Source of the DNA: Blastopirellula sediminis | GTDB lineage: Bacteria > Planctomycetota > Planctomycetia > Pirellulales > Pirellulaceae | Assembly: GCF_020966755.1 (NCBI RefSeq) | Contig: NZ_JAJKFT010000010.1 | Coordinates: forward strand, 1,328,720-1,392,719 | Direction of reading: 5' to 3' | Length of the DNA: 64,000 nucleotides | Shown: piece after piece, positions 44,824-53,970 of the stretch | Layout: each line of letters starts with the position of its first letter | How positions within the stretch are numbered: position 1 is the stretch's first letter | Position numbers and translations under genes: made by a program | The notes under the pieces: generated by a model | Told to the model about the DNA's origin: nothing | Databases searched by the model: none | Seen by the model: the letters and a program-made list of their open reading frames with translations, nothing else

Positions 44824-45341
44824 AAGTAGTAGTAAATGAAGATCCGCTTTTGGTCTTCATCACGCGTGACGACGTACTGGTCCGCTTCTTCCCCTTCCTG
44901 ATATCGGCGACTGGCCCACATCCGGGCGTTTCCTTTCTTGCCGATCCACCACTCGTCAGGTAGTCCGTCGATGTCGGACTGCGTACTCATCCGAATCGTC
45001 TTGGCGGGCGACAATTCCAAGTGGCGCGTCAGAAAGTCGATCGCCGCATCCGAGTCAGGCAGACGAATGATCGCCTTTTCGTCCGGCATCACGTCAAATC
45101 GATAGACTTCCCACTGGGAAGGGCCGAGCCCTTCTTCTTGCATGGCGGTTGAGAGCATCCGAATCGGTTCGGGCCAGATGGTTGGATCAGGGAGCGTCTC
45201 AGCATGGCTGGCGCTTCGCCATCCATAGATTTTCAGACCGAAGAGAACCGCTTGCGTCGCCAGAATGAGCGCGGCGCAGAGGATCAAGAGAAACAACGTT
45301 AGTCGTTCGGCCGGTATCGAGTTCGAATCTCCACGTTTCAC
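44814..45341 (-). CDS. Single-helix membrane protein coupled to the TPR gene
   Basis: A protein of 175 residues from GTG 45341 (VKRGDSNSIPAERL), which overlaps the stop of the TPR gene as GTGA; the longer frame to 45464 is shadow. Helix LTLFLLILCAALILATQAVLFG (about 14-35), then an outside domain with YRFDVMPDEKAIIRLPDSDAAIDFL and an IFIYYYFNF end. Possibly a partner of the TPR protein. No family recognised. Confidence 0.6.
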   Translation of the reverse strand: MKRGDSNSIPAERLTLFLLILCAALILATQAVLFGLKIYGWRSASHAETLPDPTIWPEPIRMLSTAMQEEGLGPSQWEVYRFDVMPDEKAIIRLPDSDAAIDFLTRHLELSPAKTIRMSTQSDIDGLPDEWWIGKKGNARMWASRRYQEGEEADQYVVTRDEDQKRIFIYYYFNF

Positions 45342-46771
45342 AACTGTAGCCCAATCAACTTGGCGCTCGCGATGGCGACCAGGCTGCCATCCAAAGCGAC
45401 GGCTCGCTTCACGATTTCTTTCCGCTCCGGCGAACTGGAGGGAAGAACTCCGCCAAGTGCGCACAGCAGCCGGCTTTCGAGGTCAGGCTCGCTGACCAGT
45501 TCCAATCCTTTCCGGTAGGCGGCGATCGCTTGCTCGTGATCTTCGGCGAAGTTGCCGGCGAACAGATAGAGAGGGGCGAAGTCGGGATAGGTTTCGATTC
45601 CGCGATTCGCAACCTCGCGGCCTTGCTCCGGCGGAAGTCCTCCGTCGTCGAGCAGACGGAGCAGCTGAAACTCATCCTGCGAGATCGTCCCTTGCTCCAA
45701 ACCGTCGGCCAGCCAGTAATCGGTGCGGCTGCGGAACCAACCCGGAGCGAGCCGCTCCACTTCGGCGTAGGCCTGACGAGCCTGGTCATAGGCGCCCATT
45801 TCCGACAGGCACATCCCCGATTGATAGACCGGATCAGGATCGTACGGATCGACCTCGCTGGCGGCGTAGTACTTCTCCAGCGCATCGGCCAATTGGCCGT
45901 CGGTCGCCAACTGGTTCGCCTGACTGGTCAGCACCATCACTTTATGGAGCGGAATTCGATTGCGGCGAAACTCAAACCGGTAGCTGCCGTCGGTGATCGT
46001 GGAGATCTCCTCGAGCTCCTGCTCCTTGTCGTCATGAATGCAGACGACGCGGCAGAGCGGTTCCCCCTGGCGAAGCAAGCGAAGGCGCCGCTCGGTATGC
46101 GTCGTCGGTTGCTGATATTTGCGTTCGGTCTCCAGCAGTCGCTCGGCGGTGGCGATCGCCTGACCGTCGTCGAGATAGCGGTGAACTTCCAAAAGGTTGC
46201 GGAGATAGGCGATTTCCCCTTCGCCGTCTCCGATATCGAGGCAAAGTTTCAGCGCCGTCTGAAAGGGTTCGATCGCTTCCGCGACGCGGCCTGAGCCAAA
46301 CAACAGTTCTCCCAGCCGCCCGTTGAAAAAGGCCTCGTATTGGCGAGCCGGCGGGCCGCGAAACTTGCTGGTCTCTTTTGCGAGTTCCTCTGCTTCGGAG
46401 ATGAGCGCGTCATACTCCAATCGCTCCAACCGCTCAGGCATGTCGTTGAACCAACGATCCCATTTCACAAAGGGATTGTCGTCGTCGACGCGCTGCATCC
46501 GGTTGATCAGTTCCGGGGCGCCGCACTGCTGGGCCAGACACTGAGCGATCGTGATCACGCAGCGCATGTGATGATCGAGCGCCTGATCGTCCTCCAGGAT
46601 CTCTTGCGGCGCTCGCAGGAACGTTTCCAGGTTCTCGGCGACTTGCTGTTTGTGCTGCTGGCACGCCGCCTTCAGTTTGGACTTGGAGCCGGACGCAACG
46701 GCGGCGAATAACTTGTCACGCAGCTGCTCGGCGGTTAATGGCTCCGGCTTCGTGCGAGTAAATGGCCACAT
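45338..46771 (-). CDS. TPR-repeat protein
   Basis: A protein of 477 residues from ATG 46771 (MWPFTRTKPEP). Repeated helical pairs of TPR type: LGELLFGSGRVAEAIEPFQTAL, LATDGQLADALEKYYAASEVDPYD, VYQSGMCLSEMGAYDQARQAY. No signal peptide, so cytosolic. Likely a scaffold. The following membrane-protein gene is translationally coupled. Confidence 0.8.
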   Translation of the reverse strand: MWPFTRTKPEPLTAEQLRDKLFAAVASGSKSKLKAACQQHKQQVAENLETFLRAPQEILEDDQALDHHMRCVITIAQCLAQQCGAPELINRMQRVDDDNPFVKWDRWFNDMPERLERLEYDALISEAEELAKETSKFRGPPARQYEAFFNGRLGELLFGSGRVAEAIEPFQTALKLCLDIGDGEGEIAYLRNLLEVHRYLDDGQAIATAERLLETERKYQQPTTHTERRLRLLRQGEPLCRVVCIHDDKEQELEEISTITDGSYRFEFRRNRIPLHKVMVLTSQANQLATDGQLADALEKYYAASEVDPYDPDPVYQSGMCLSEMGAYDQARQAYAEVERLAPGWFRSRTDYWLADGLEQGTISQDEFQLLRLLDDGGLPPEQGREVANRGIETYPDFAPLYLFAGNFAEDHEQAIAAYRKGLELVSEPDLESRLLCALGGVLPSSSPERKEIVKRAVALDGSLVAIASAKLIGLQL

Positions 46772-46935
46772 CGGCGGCATTCCTGACAGTAGTGGAGCGA
46801 TTGCCGGTCGTAACCAACAATCGTGACGGGGAGGAGACGAGCGAAAGAAGGGTTGTGCCGGGGGCGGTACGACTTTGATCCTAACCGATTGTTGCGGAGG
46901 CGTTCAACAATTCTGCACGCGAAATCGACAGAGGG

Positions 46936-47472
46936 TTATGCGCTAGCCAGTTCTAACATCGTGCTCACGGTTCGCCAGTTTCGCGCGGTCGTCGCGACGC
47001 CGAGATGACGATCAACTTTCGCCGCCAGCTTCGAGCGACCAATGCCGCTCGGCGCGTGCAGATAGAAGACATCGTCTTTGAGCTGAAACGACTCGTCCGC
47101 CGCTTTCAGCGTTTCGAGCGCCGCCAGATCGGGTTTCTTCGCTTTGTCCGTCAGAAAGAAGAAGTGGAGCGATTTGTGATCGTCTTCCGCTTCTGGGAAA
47201 GGATTCGCGGCGACGATCGTTTTCAGCTGATGTTGCTCCAGCAACACGACGAGCGGGGCGAAGCCTTTGGCCTGTTCGATGGCGGCGGTGATTTCGGTCG
47301 CCAACTTGGTACGGCTGCGACTCTTGGAGTCGAACGCCGCGTTGCCGCTTTGGATGTAGGTTTTGACCTGCGTGCAGCCGAGCGACTCGAGGATCGCGGT
47401 CAGCTCTTTCATCGGCAGCTGGTTATTGCCGCCGACGTTGATGCCGCGAAAGAAGGCGCAATAGCTCGGCAT
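46936..47472 (-). CDS. DUF1697 family protein
   Basis: A protein of 178 residues, full length for the family. CAFFRGINVGGNNQLPMKEL and TYIQSGNAAFDS are the diagnostic DUF1697 start, and LHAPSGIGRSKLAAKVDRHL and ATTARNWRTVSTML the end. The function is unknown in all members I know. It ends before a gap; the exonuclease gene lies 8 bases upstream on the same strand. Confidence 0.93.
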   Translation of the reverse strand: MPSYCAFFRGINVGGNNQLPMKELTAILESLGCTQVKTYIQSGNAAFDSKSRSRTKLATEITAAIEQAKGFAPLVVLLEQHQLKTIVAANPFPEAEDDHKSLHFFFLTDKAKKPDLAALETLKAADESFQLKDDVFYLHAPSGIGRSKLAAKVDRHLGVATTARNWRTVSTMLELASA

Positions 47473-47480
47473 GGCTGACT

Positions 47481-48326
47481 CTACTTATCGTCGGCTTCGT
47501 CGGCCGGCACTTCGGTCCAGGGATTTTCCCAGCGTCCCCAGCCAGACAGATACTCTTGGAAGACGGCGGTTTCGGAGGCGTGGTCTTCCAGCCACTTCTT
47601 GGTTTGCTCGATCAACACCTGTTCACGTTCCAGGGAAATCATGCCGAGCAGCACCGCCGTCCGGAGGAAGACGAAGTAGGTATCGAGCACGTCGCAGCGG
47701 CAATAGTCGTTGATCTCAGCCAGTCGTCCTTCGTCGTACAGATCCTGAACCATGTCCCCTTCGATCCCCATCTTCCCGGGCTTGCCGAGCAAGTTGGCCG
47801 CCAGGTTTAGTCCGCCGGTAAAGCGCGTTGCGCCGTAGTTGGTCAGCACATCGTGCAGGTCAAAGTGGGCGTCGACGTTGTAGCGGTTGCGGGGCTGCTC
47901 GAAGCTTTTGCCGTGGACCTGAAACCACTCCGGCACGCTGATGCCGAAGCGAAACGCGGCCAGTTCCAAGAGGGGAATGTCGAACGAGCGGCCGTTGAAG
48001 GTGACGAAGGTGGGACGGCGATACGCTTTCCAGCCGCGCCAGAAGTTCTCGGCAATGACCGGCGGGCGAAACTTCGGCTCGTCGAGCAGGACCTGGTCGA
48101 CCAGGTTGAACTCGGCGTCGACCTTGGCGATCGCGACCGAGACCGGGATCTGAAAGGTGTAGGGAATGAAGTCCGATCCCTTTTCGGCCATCAGTTCGGC
48201 CCGAAAGCGAGCGATCGCCTCTGGGGGCGTCAGCCCTTCGCCGGGATATTTGATCTTCGAGACGAGCGCCCCGTCAGCGACGCTTTCGATGTCAAAGACG
48301 AAATAGCGAATCGGATTGCCGTTCAT
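47481..48326 (-). CDS. Predicted DEDD 3'-5' exonuclease
   Basis: A protein of 281 residues. DEDDy-type motifs: FVFDIESV (Exo I, D12/E14), [15 protein letters not shown] (Exo II, about 109-122) and [15 protein letters not shown] (Exo III, about 208-222, with Tyr preceding the Asp). Of the PolB-exonuclease-like family (DUF of the Rnase-H fold). Would trim single-stranded DNA or RNA 3' ends; cytosolic. No polymerase domain is attached. Confidence 0.85.
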   Translation of the reverse strand: MNGNPIRYFVFDIESVADGALVSKIKYPGEGLTPPEAIARFRAELMAEKGSDFIPYTFQIPVSVAIAKVDAEFNLVDQVLLDEPKFRPPVIAENFWRGWKAYRRPTFVTFNGRSFDIPLLELAAFRFGISVPEWFQVHGKSFEQPRNRYNVDAHFDLHDVLTNYGATRFTGGLNLAANLLGKPGKMGIEGDMVQDLYDEGRLAEINDYCRCDVLDTYFVFLRTAVLLGMISLEREQVLIEQTKKWLEDHASETAVFQEYLSGWGRWENPWTEVPADEADDK

Positions 48327-48394
48327 CGTGCGAGTCCTTCCTGCAGAGTATTGCCGTGCAGGTTACCAGATTCGCGCGAAGAAGGCGATTGGAG

Positions 48395-48538
48395 CCGGAA
48401 AAGCGGAAAGCGGAAAATAGTAGCCCGAGGCGCGAGCCGAGGGAATGCGGCACAAAGCGATCGGCAAGTCGGAGTTGCGAGCAAGCGCCCGCAGCACATC
48501 TTCGTCCGCTTTCCGCTTTCCCGTTTCCGCTTTTCTTC
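48395..48538. repeat. Solo REP inside a larger inverted repeat
   Basis: The 29-base REP (48421-48449, TAGCCCGAGGCGCGAGCCGAGG) occurs without a transposase. It lies within a longer inverted repeat: GAAAAGCGGAAAGCGGAAA (from about 48398) against TTTCCGCTTTCCCGTTTCCGC (to about 48535). The whole gap between the exonuclease and the aldo/keto reductase is taken up by it. Confidence 0.6.
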
Positions 48539-48540
48539 CC

Positions 48541-49527
48541 CTACCGCATCGCCATCACTTCCCGCGGCGTATAGCAACTCTCCAGCGTCTCGATCTCCTC
48601 GTCGGTCAGCACAATCTCTAACGCCGCCAGGGCGTCTTCCAAGTGCTGGAGCTTCGAGATCCCGACGATCGGCGCGGTGATGACCGGGTTGCTCATCACC
48701 CAGGCTAATGCGATCTGCGCCATCGGGACTTCGCGGGCCGCGGCGATCGCTTCGACGGTATCGATGATCGGGCGGTCGAGGTCGGCCGTTTTGGCGAAGA
48801 GCTTGTTCGCATAGTCGTCGTTGGTCGAACGGTTGGTCGCCTGCTGGGCGGTCCAAGGGCGGGCCAGTTTGCCGCGAGCGATCGGGCTCCAGGGAATAAC
48901 GCCGATTCCTTCTGCGGCGCACAGCGGCAGCATTTCCCGTTCTTCCTCGCGGTAGAGGAGGCTGTACTGCGGCTGCATCGTCGCGAATCGGGTCCAACCA
49001 TGTGCGTCGGCCAGGTAGAGCGACTTGGCGAACTGCCACGCGAACATCGACGAAACGCCAAGGTAACGAACCTTGCCGGCCTTCACGACGTCATGCAGCG
49101 CTTCAAGCGTTTCCTCGATCGGCGTGTGGTAGTCCCAGCGATGAATCTGGTAGAGATCGATGTAGTCGGTACCGAGTCGACGTAGACTATCGTCGACCGC
49201 GGTGAAGATCGCTTTTCGCGAGAGCCCGCCGCAGTTGGGACGTTTTTTCCACGAGAAGAAAACCTTGGTGGCGATCACCACTTCGTCGCGTGGCGCGAAT
49301 TCTTTGAGTGCGCGACCGACGATCGCTTCGCTGGTGCCGGCCGAGTAGGAGTTGGCGGTGTCAAAGAAGTTGATCCCTGCGTCCCACGCCCTTTCGAGAA
49401 AAGGGCGGCTTTCGGGCTCGTCGAGCGACCAAGGATGTCCGCCTTGATCGGGAACGCCGTAGGTCATGCAGCCGAGACAAAGGGGCGAAACCTTCAGGCC
49501 GGTTTTGCCAAGTTGGACGTATTCCAT
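48541..49527 (-). CDS. Aldo/keto reductase
   Basis: A protein of 328 residues, NADPH-dependent TIM barrel. Catalytic tetrad readable: Asp and Tyr in NFFDTANSYSAG (about 55), Lys in VVIATKVFF (about 86), His in LYQIHRWD (about 127). C-terminal NADP-binding GISKLQHLEDAL. Of the YajO/AKR11-like type (LGCMTYGVPDQGGHPWSLDE at the N-terminus). Physiological carbonyl substrate unknown; cytosolic. Confidence 0.93.
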   Translation of the reverse strand: MEYVQLGKTGLKVSPLCLGCMTYGVPDQGGHPWSLDEPESRPFLERAWDAGINFFDTANSYSAGTSEAIVGRALKEFAPRDEVVIATKVFFSWKKRPNCGGLSRKAIFTAVDDSLRRLGTDYIDLYQIHRWDYHTPIEETLEALHDVVKAGKVRYLGVSSMFAWQFAKSLYLADAHGWTRFATMQPQYSLLYREEEREMLPLCAAEGIGVIPWSPIARGKLARPWTAQQATNRSTNDDYANKLFAKTADLDRPIIDTVEAIAAAREVPMAQIALAWVMSNPVITAPIVGISKLQHLEDALAALEIVLTDEEIETLESCYTPREVMAMR

Positions 49528-49687
49528 GAGCGGTCTCCAGATGGGGATTTGATGGGTCGCTCATCGCCAGAAAAAGGTCCGGCGAAGTTTTTTTCTTAAA
49601 TTTGACTGGCAGTCCTGGTACGATCGAGCGGCAATTACAATCGGACTTGCCCCGACGACAATCTCTGTTTTCGACGATGGAAAATCT

Positions 49688-50005
49688 ATGCTTGGAATTA
49701 TGGTTAGCGTTGCGATTCTCACCTTCGGGATCATGATGGTCGACGAAGATGAAGTGAGTCTCGGTAAGTCGGTGGCGTTCGCCTTGGGGTCATCGCTCGT
49801 ACTTGGATTGGCGCTGGGAGCGATGGTGAGCGCGATGGGATTAATTGGGCTAGTGGTCTGGTTGGTCTTGGCGCCGATCATCGTCACCGTCGGGATTTGG
49901 CTTGTCTTCAATCTTGACCCAAAGCGAGCGGCATTTGTCGCGGCGGTCTATATCGTCGGCAACATTATCTATCGCGTCACGATCATGTACGCGTTTGCGG
50001 CGTAG
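49688..50005 (+). CDS. Small three-helix membrane protein
   Basis: 105 residues. Helices GIMVSVAILTFGIMMV, SVAFALGSSLVLGLALGAMVSAMG and LIGLVVWLVLAPIIVTVGIWLVF, then AAFVAAVYIVGNIIYRVTIMYAF. Almost all hydrophobic, no motif. Convergent with the AraC gene, 7 bases apart. Confidence 0.6.
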   Translation: MLGIMVSVAILTFGIMMVDEDEVSLGKSVAFALGSSLVLGLALGAMVSAMGLIGLVVWLVLAPIIVTVGIWLVFNLDPKRAAFVAAVYIVGNIIYRVTIMYAFAA

Positions 50006-50012
50006 GCGACCA

Positions 50013-50915
50013 CTAAGCGCCGGCGGCTGACAGGCTCTCCTTTAACTGGGCGATATCGCGAGCCGGCGGTGCGCCGAACATCCGACGATATTCGCGACTG
50101 AACTGCGAGGCGCTTTCGTAACCGACGCGCGTGCTGGCGGTCGAAGCGTCGACCGAGTCGCTCAGCATCAAACGCCGCGCTTCCTGTAGTCGAATCTGCT
50201 TTTGATATTGCAGCGGGCTCATCGACGTCACCGCTTTGAAGTGATGATGAAACGCCGAGGCGCTCATCCGCGCTTGACGTGCGACCGTATCAATCTTGAA
50301 CGGCTCAGCGAAGTTGCGTTTGAGGTAATGGATCGCTTTGCTGATCCAGTGCAAGTGACTATCGGCCGCCGCGATTTGACGCAGCGGCGCACTGTGCGGA
50401 CTGAGGAGGAAGCGATAGAGCATCTCCCGCTCGACCAGCGGGGCGAGGTAGGGGAGCTCCTTCGGGTTCTCCAGCAGCTTCAGCATGCGAACGGCGGCGT
50501 CGGCCAGTTCGTCGCTCATGGCGCCGATTGAGAGCCCACGCGTCGTTTTCGTTTCCTGGACGTACGGAACTTCCATTTCCAGAATCAGCTGACTGAGTTG
50601 GGACGGATCGAGATCAATCTTGAGCGAGAGAAACGGCTTCTCCGGCGAGGCTTCGATCACTTGGCCGGTCACCGGCAGATCGACCGAGATCGCCAGGCAA
50701 TCGCCGCCGGCGTAACCATCGATCTCGTCTCCCAGGATGATTTGCTTTCTCCCCTGGGCGATCACACAAAGGGCCGGTTCGTACAGCGTGTGGACCGGCA
50801 ACGTCGGTTGCGACGTCCGGATTAGCGAAAGCGGGGCGTAGGCGGTCCGGTGAAGGCCGTCGGCGTCGACGAAGCGATCGATCAGGGCAATCAGCTGGGT
50901 CAGGTCAGCCGGCAT
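50013..50915 (-). CDS. AraC-family transcriptional regulator
   Basis: A protein of 300 residues from ATG 50915 (MPADLTQLIAL), chosen because GGGAGGAAACG sits just before it. N-terminal AraC_N cupin-like domain (PALCVIAQGRKQIILGDE, YAGGDCLAISVDLPVTGQ). C-terminal double helix-turn-helix: FKIDTVARQARMSASAFHHHFKAVTSMSPLQYQKQIRL and AASTRVGYESASQFSREYRRMFG. Inducer unknown; its target may be the aldo/keto reductase or the divergent neighbours, an inference from context. Confidence 0.9.
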   Translation of the reverse strand: MPADLTQLIALIDRFVDADGLHRTAYAPLSLIRTSQPTLPVHTLYEPALCVIAQGRKQIILGDEIDGYAGGDCLAISVDLPVTGQVIEASPEKPFLSLKIDLDPSQLSQLILEMEVPYVQETKTTRGLSIGAMSDELADAAVRMLKLLENPKELPYLAPLVEREMLYRFLLSPHSAPLRQIAAADSHLHWISKAIHYLKRNFAEPFKIDTVARQARMSASAFHHHFKAVTSMSPLQYQKQIRLQEARRLMLSDSVDASTASTRVGYESASQFSREYRRMFGAPPARDIAQLKESLSAAGA

Positions 50916-51097
50916 CGTTTCCTCCCGGTTGGGACAGGGGCGAAGGATCGGACAAGCGACGATCCGCGATCCTCTCGAATTATCTGCTTCAGATACGCGG
51001 GAGAAAACCGCGATTGCAGGATTAGGCAAAGATCGGAGAGGATCGATCCAGGGGAGGGTAGCGGCTATGGGGTGGTAGTCCGGTTCTGGCGTAAGGA

Positions 51098-52825
51098 CTA
51101 CAGGCTGCGGAGGAACGCAATCAGCGCCGCTTGTTCTTCGGCGCTCAGATCACGCGGCAGTTGGTGTTTTTGCTTGCCGACCACTTCTTCGAGCGTGACG
51201 CCGCTGCGGTCGTGGAAGTAGGGGCCGCGATGGCCGACGCCGAGGAGGGAGGGAGGATTGAACTCCTCGTTCCCTTTCTTGTCGTGGATGCCGACGTCAT
51301 ACGTCTCGGGCGTGGTGTAGGTCGGCGGAGCGTGGCACTGAACGCAGCTCAGTTCGGTGAAGAGCGCTTTGCCGGCGGCGACTTGGGCGTCGTCGCGGGT
51401 TCCTTGCAGCTCGTCGATCGGTGGCGGCACGGTCAGCGTTTCCAGAAAGGCGGCCAGGTGATCCGCTTGTTCGTCGGTGATGTCTTCCCCTCGCATCGTT
51501 TCGACGATCGACTTGTGGATTTGCTCCTGGAACGTCGCCTTCTTGCCGAGCCAGCCATACGGCGCCGTGTCGCGCTGGCCGAGGAGCGACAGAATCCGCT
51601 TTGGCGCGCCGTACGATTCGTCACTTAGATTGTCATTAGCCAGGCCGTTGGCATGTCCGTCGGTGTGGCAACTGTGGCAAGACATCCAACCTTCGAGCGA
51701 TAGCCCGCGATAGAAGATCCGCTCGCCATGTTCGGCTGGGGTCCGCTCGCGAACCGGGCCAAGCGAAATCACGCCGACTCGCTCTCGCTTTTTCACGTCG
51801 ACGATCGAGATCGTATCGTCGAGCGAGTCGGCGGCGTAAACCAGTTGCTCATCGGCCGAGAAAATCACATCGGTCGGTCGGGCGCCGACTTTGACGCGCC
51901 AGATGCCGTAGGCGTGATCTTTGCCGATGGCGACTTGGTTGGTCGCGCCCATCGCAACGGCGTAGTCGTCGTTTGACGCGATCGCGATGCCGGTCGGGTC
52001 GCCGCTGCCGACGCCGGGTTCGCCGATCGAGTGCATCCGATTCCCTTCGTACAGATTGGAATCTTGCTTGACTAACGCGTCGACCATCAGCCAACGAATA
52101 TCGTTGGTCATCACCAGGCCCCAGTGGATGTCGTTGTCGTTGGTGTAGGCCAACTCGCTGAGCATTTGATGGGCGAGAGCGACGCTATTTCCATCGTCGG
52201 CCGGGTGGAGACGTTGGATGTTGTGAGCCGGAAATTGATTGATCGCCTGAACCGACAGATCTCCGCTGGCCAGGGCCGCCAGGTTGCCGCCGAACCCGTC
52301 GGCGACGATCAGCGTGTCGCGCTGCGGCAAAAGGAGCAACTCGCGCGGTGCGAAGGGGAGGGTGATCCGTTTCGTCTCGCGCCACTGGTCTGCAGCTTTT
52401 TCGAGCCGCGTCACTTGCTTCGGCCAGAGGGAAGTGACGTAGATCGTCTGGCCATCCTCCGAGGCGGCGGTGCGCTGCGGATAGGGAGGAACGGCGCACC
52501 GTGAAACGACCGAGACCTGGTCGTCGACCAAAGCGATTTCAATCACTTCATGGGCGACCGGATCGGTCAGCAGGTAGTGATCATTTGGCAGCGAAGTGAG
52601 CGACGTGACGCTTTGGCCGACGCGGAACTCACCAACTGTCTCCCGCTTCTCCAGGTCGATCAGCGAGACGCTGCCGCTGTTGCGGTTGGCGGTCAACAAG
52701 CGATCGCCGCCGCTCGACATCGCCAAACGTTGCGGATGGCGAAGGTCGGCGCGCTTTAGATCGAGAGATTCGGCGCCGATAACAGCGGAGGCGAGAAGCA
52801 ACGTGATCAGGGGGAGGCCGGGCAT
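51098..52825 (-). CDS. Secreted beta-propeller/dihaem cytochrome c fusion
   Basis: A protein of 575 residues with a Sec signal (MPGLPLITLLLASAVIGA). About 25-370 is a YVTN-type seven-bladed propeller (RLAMSSGGDRLLTANRNSGSVSLIDLE and similar blades). About 375-575 is a MauG/cytochrome-peroxidase-like dihaem domain: MSCHSCHTDGHANG (CxxCH about 382-386) and CVQCHAPPTYTTPETYDVG (CxxCH about 500). FGVGHRGPYFHDRSG supplies a likely axial-ligand region. Periplasmic electron transfer or peroxidase activity is inferred. ORF ends about 70 bases before the divergent AraC region. Confidence 0.88.
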   Translation of the reverse strand: MPGLPLITLLLASAVIGAESLDLKRADLRHPQRLAMSSGGDRLLTANRNSGSVSLIDLEKRETVGEFRVGQSVTSLTSLPNDHYLLTDPVAHEVIEIALVDDQVSVVSRCAVPPYPQRTAASEDGQTIYVTSLWPKQVTRLEKAADQWRETKRITLPFAPRELLLLPQRDTLIVADGFGGNLAALASGDLSVQAINQFPAHNIQRLHPADDGNSVALAHQMLSELAYTNDNDIHWGLVMTNDIRWLMVDALVKQDSNLYEGNRMHSIGEPGVGSGDPTGIAIASNDDYAVAMGATNQVAIGKDHAYGIWRVKVGARPTDVIFSADEQLVYAADSLDDTISIVDVKKRERVGVISLGPVRERTPAEHGERIFYRGLSLEGWMSCHSCHTDGHANGLANDNLSDESYGAPKRILSLLGQRDTAPYGWLGKKATFQEQIHKSIVETMRGEDITDEQADHLAAFLETLTVPPPIDELQGTRDDAQVAAGKALFTELSCVQCHAPPTYTTPETYDVGIHDKKGNEEFNPPSLLGVGHRGPYFHDRSGVTLEEVVGKQKHQLPRDLSAEEQAALIAFLRSL

Positions 52826-52978
52826 GCGGCGTACCTGCGGTAGGAGGAAAGGCGGGCCCCTTCAGTTTCTCATAGGCTTCTGCCGGTCACAAGAGAAGTT
52901 GTAGAATCAATTGAGAGCCGTCGGCCCCCCGGAAGACGGCCAAATGCGAATATATCCCCATTTTGACGAGATTTTGCG

Positions 52979-53887
52979 TTGGTCGACATCGCTGCACTCC
53001 GAGACGTGATCAGTCTGTTCTGGCGACTACGCATCGCCGTGGCTGGCGATTTGACCCTGCGTCGCACGCTGCAGGTCTCTGATGATGGGCTCGTCGCGAA
53101 GGAAGAAGACTCTGTCGGCGGCATCGGGCTGGTCCTTTCGGCGCTGAATGACCTGACGGTTCAACTGCGGGTCGCGGTCACCGTGGTGGGAGATGACGGG
53201 GTCTGGTTCGACCTGAAACAGCATTTCGCGGAGCTCACTTTTTCGACCGACTATCTGCAGATTGACCGGCGCTGGACGACGCCAGTCGACTACCAGATTT
53301 ACGAAGGGGACGTCGTGCGTCAGTGGCGATTGCGACATGACGGTCCACTGGATGAATCCCTGTCGCTGCCGCTGCAAATGCAATTGCGAGTCGCGAGTCG
53401 TCAGCATGACGGGCTGATCGTGGTCGATCAGGCGGGGGAGCAGGAAGCGGGGATCGTGGATGACGAACTCCGCCGCGTTGTGCGGAGCATCGCCGAGCAG
53501 GAAAAGCGCAAACGGCTGGTCGTCTGGAGCGGCGCTCCGCTCGGGCAATATGCCGGTTGTTGGCGGTACGTAGAGCCGGGCGAACTGGCCAATTCGCTCG
53601 TGGAAGGCGGCTTGGAAGGGGTAGCCGCCGCCGCGACCGAGCACCGCGAAACCTACTTCCTGCAGAGCGATGATGGCCTGATCGTCGCATCGCCGGGGGC
53701 TCCGGCCGCATTAGTTCGGGTGAAGAGGTCAACCGAGTTTTCGCCGCACTGCGTCCTGGCTGCGATTGCGGCGGCGGCCATCGCGGGGGCGGATCCGTTG
53801 GGCGCAGCGCAGATTGGGGCGGCGGCCGCGACGCTATCAGCTCCTGTCACAACCGGCGCAATCGCCAAAGTAATCGAAAAAATCTAG
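52979..53887 (+). CDS. Protein of unknown function
   Basis: 302 residues, TTG start 52979 (VDIAALRDVISLFWRL). Two strand-rich halves: LVAKEEDSVGGIGLVL with DGVWFDLKQHFAEL, then RHDGPLDESLSLPLQMQLRV. C-terminus is Ala/Gly-rich and hydrophobic (VLAAIAAAAIAGADPLGAAQIGAAAATLSA), perhaps membrane-associated. No motif recognised. It is divergent from the propeller/cytochrome gene. Confidence 0.55.
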   Translation: MVDIAALRDVISLFWRLRIAVAGDLTLRRTLQVSDDGLVAKEEDSVGGIGLVLSALNDLTVQLRVAVTVVGDDGVWFDLKQHFAELTFSTDYLQIDRRWTTPVDYQIYEGDVVRQWRLRHDGPLDESLSLPLQMQLRVASRQHDGLIVVDQAGEQEAGIVDDELRRVVRSIAEQEKRKRLVVWSGAPLGQYAGCWRYVEPGELANSLVEGGLEGVAAAATEHRETYFLQSDDGLIVASPGAPAALVRVKRSTEFSPHCVLAAIAAAAIAGADPLGAAQIGAAAATLSAPVTTGAIAKVIEKI

Positions 53888-53970
53888 CCTTTTGGGGGAG
53901 CGGTAATTATTATCTAGCGACACTGTGAGCTATTTTCCGATGTTCTGCGTGACTTTCGGGAGAAATCGCT

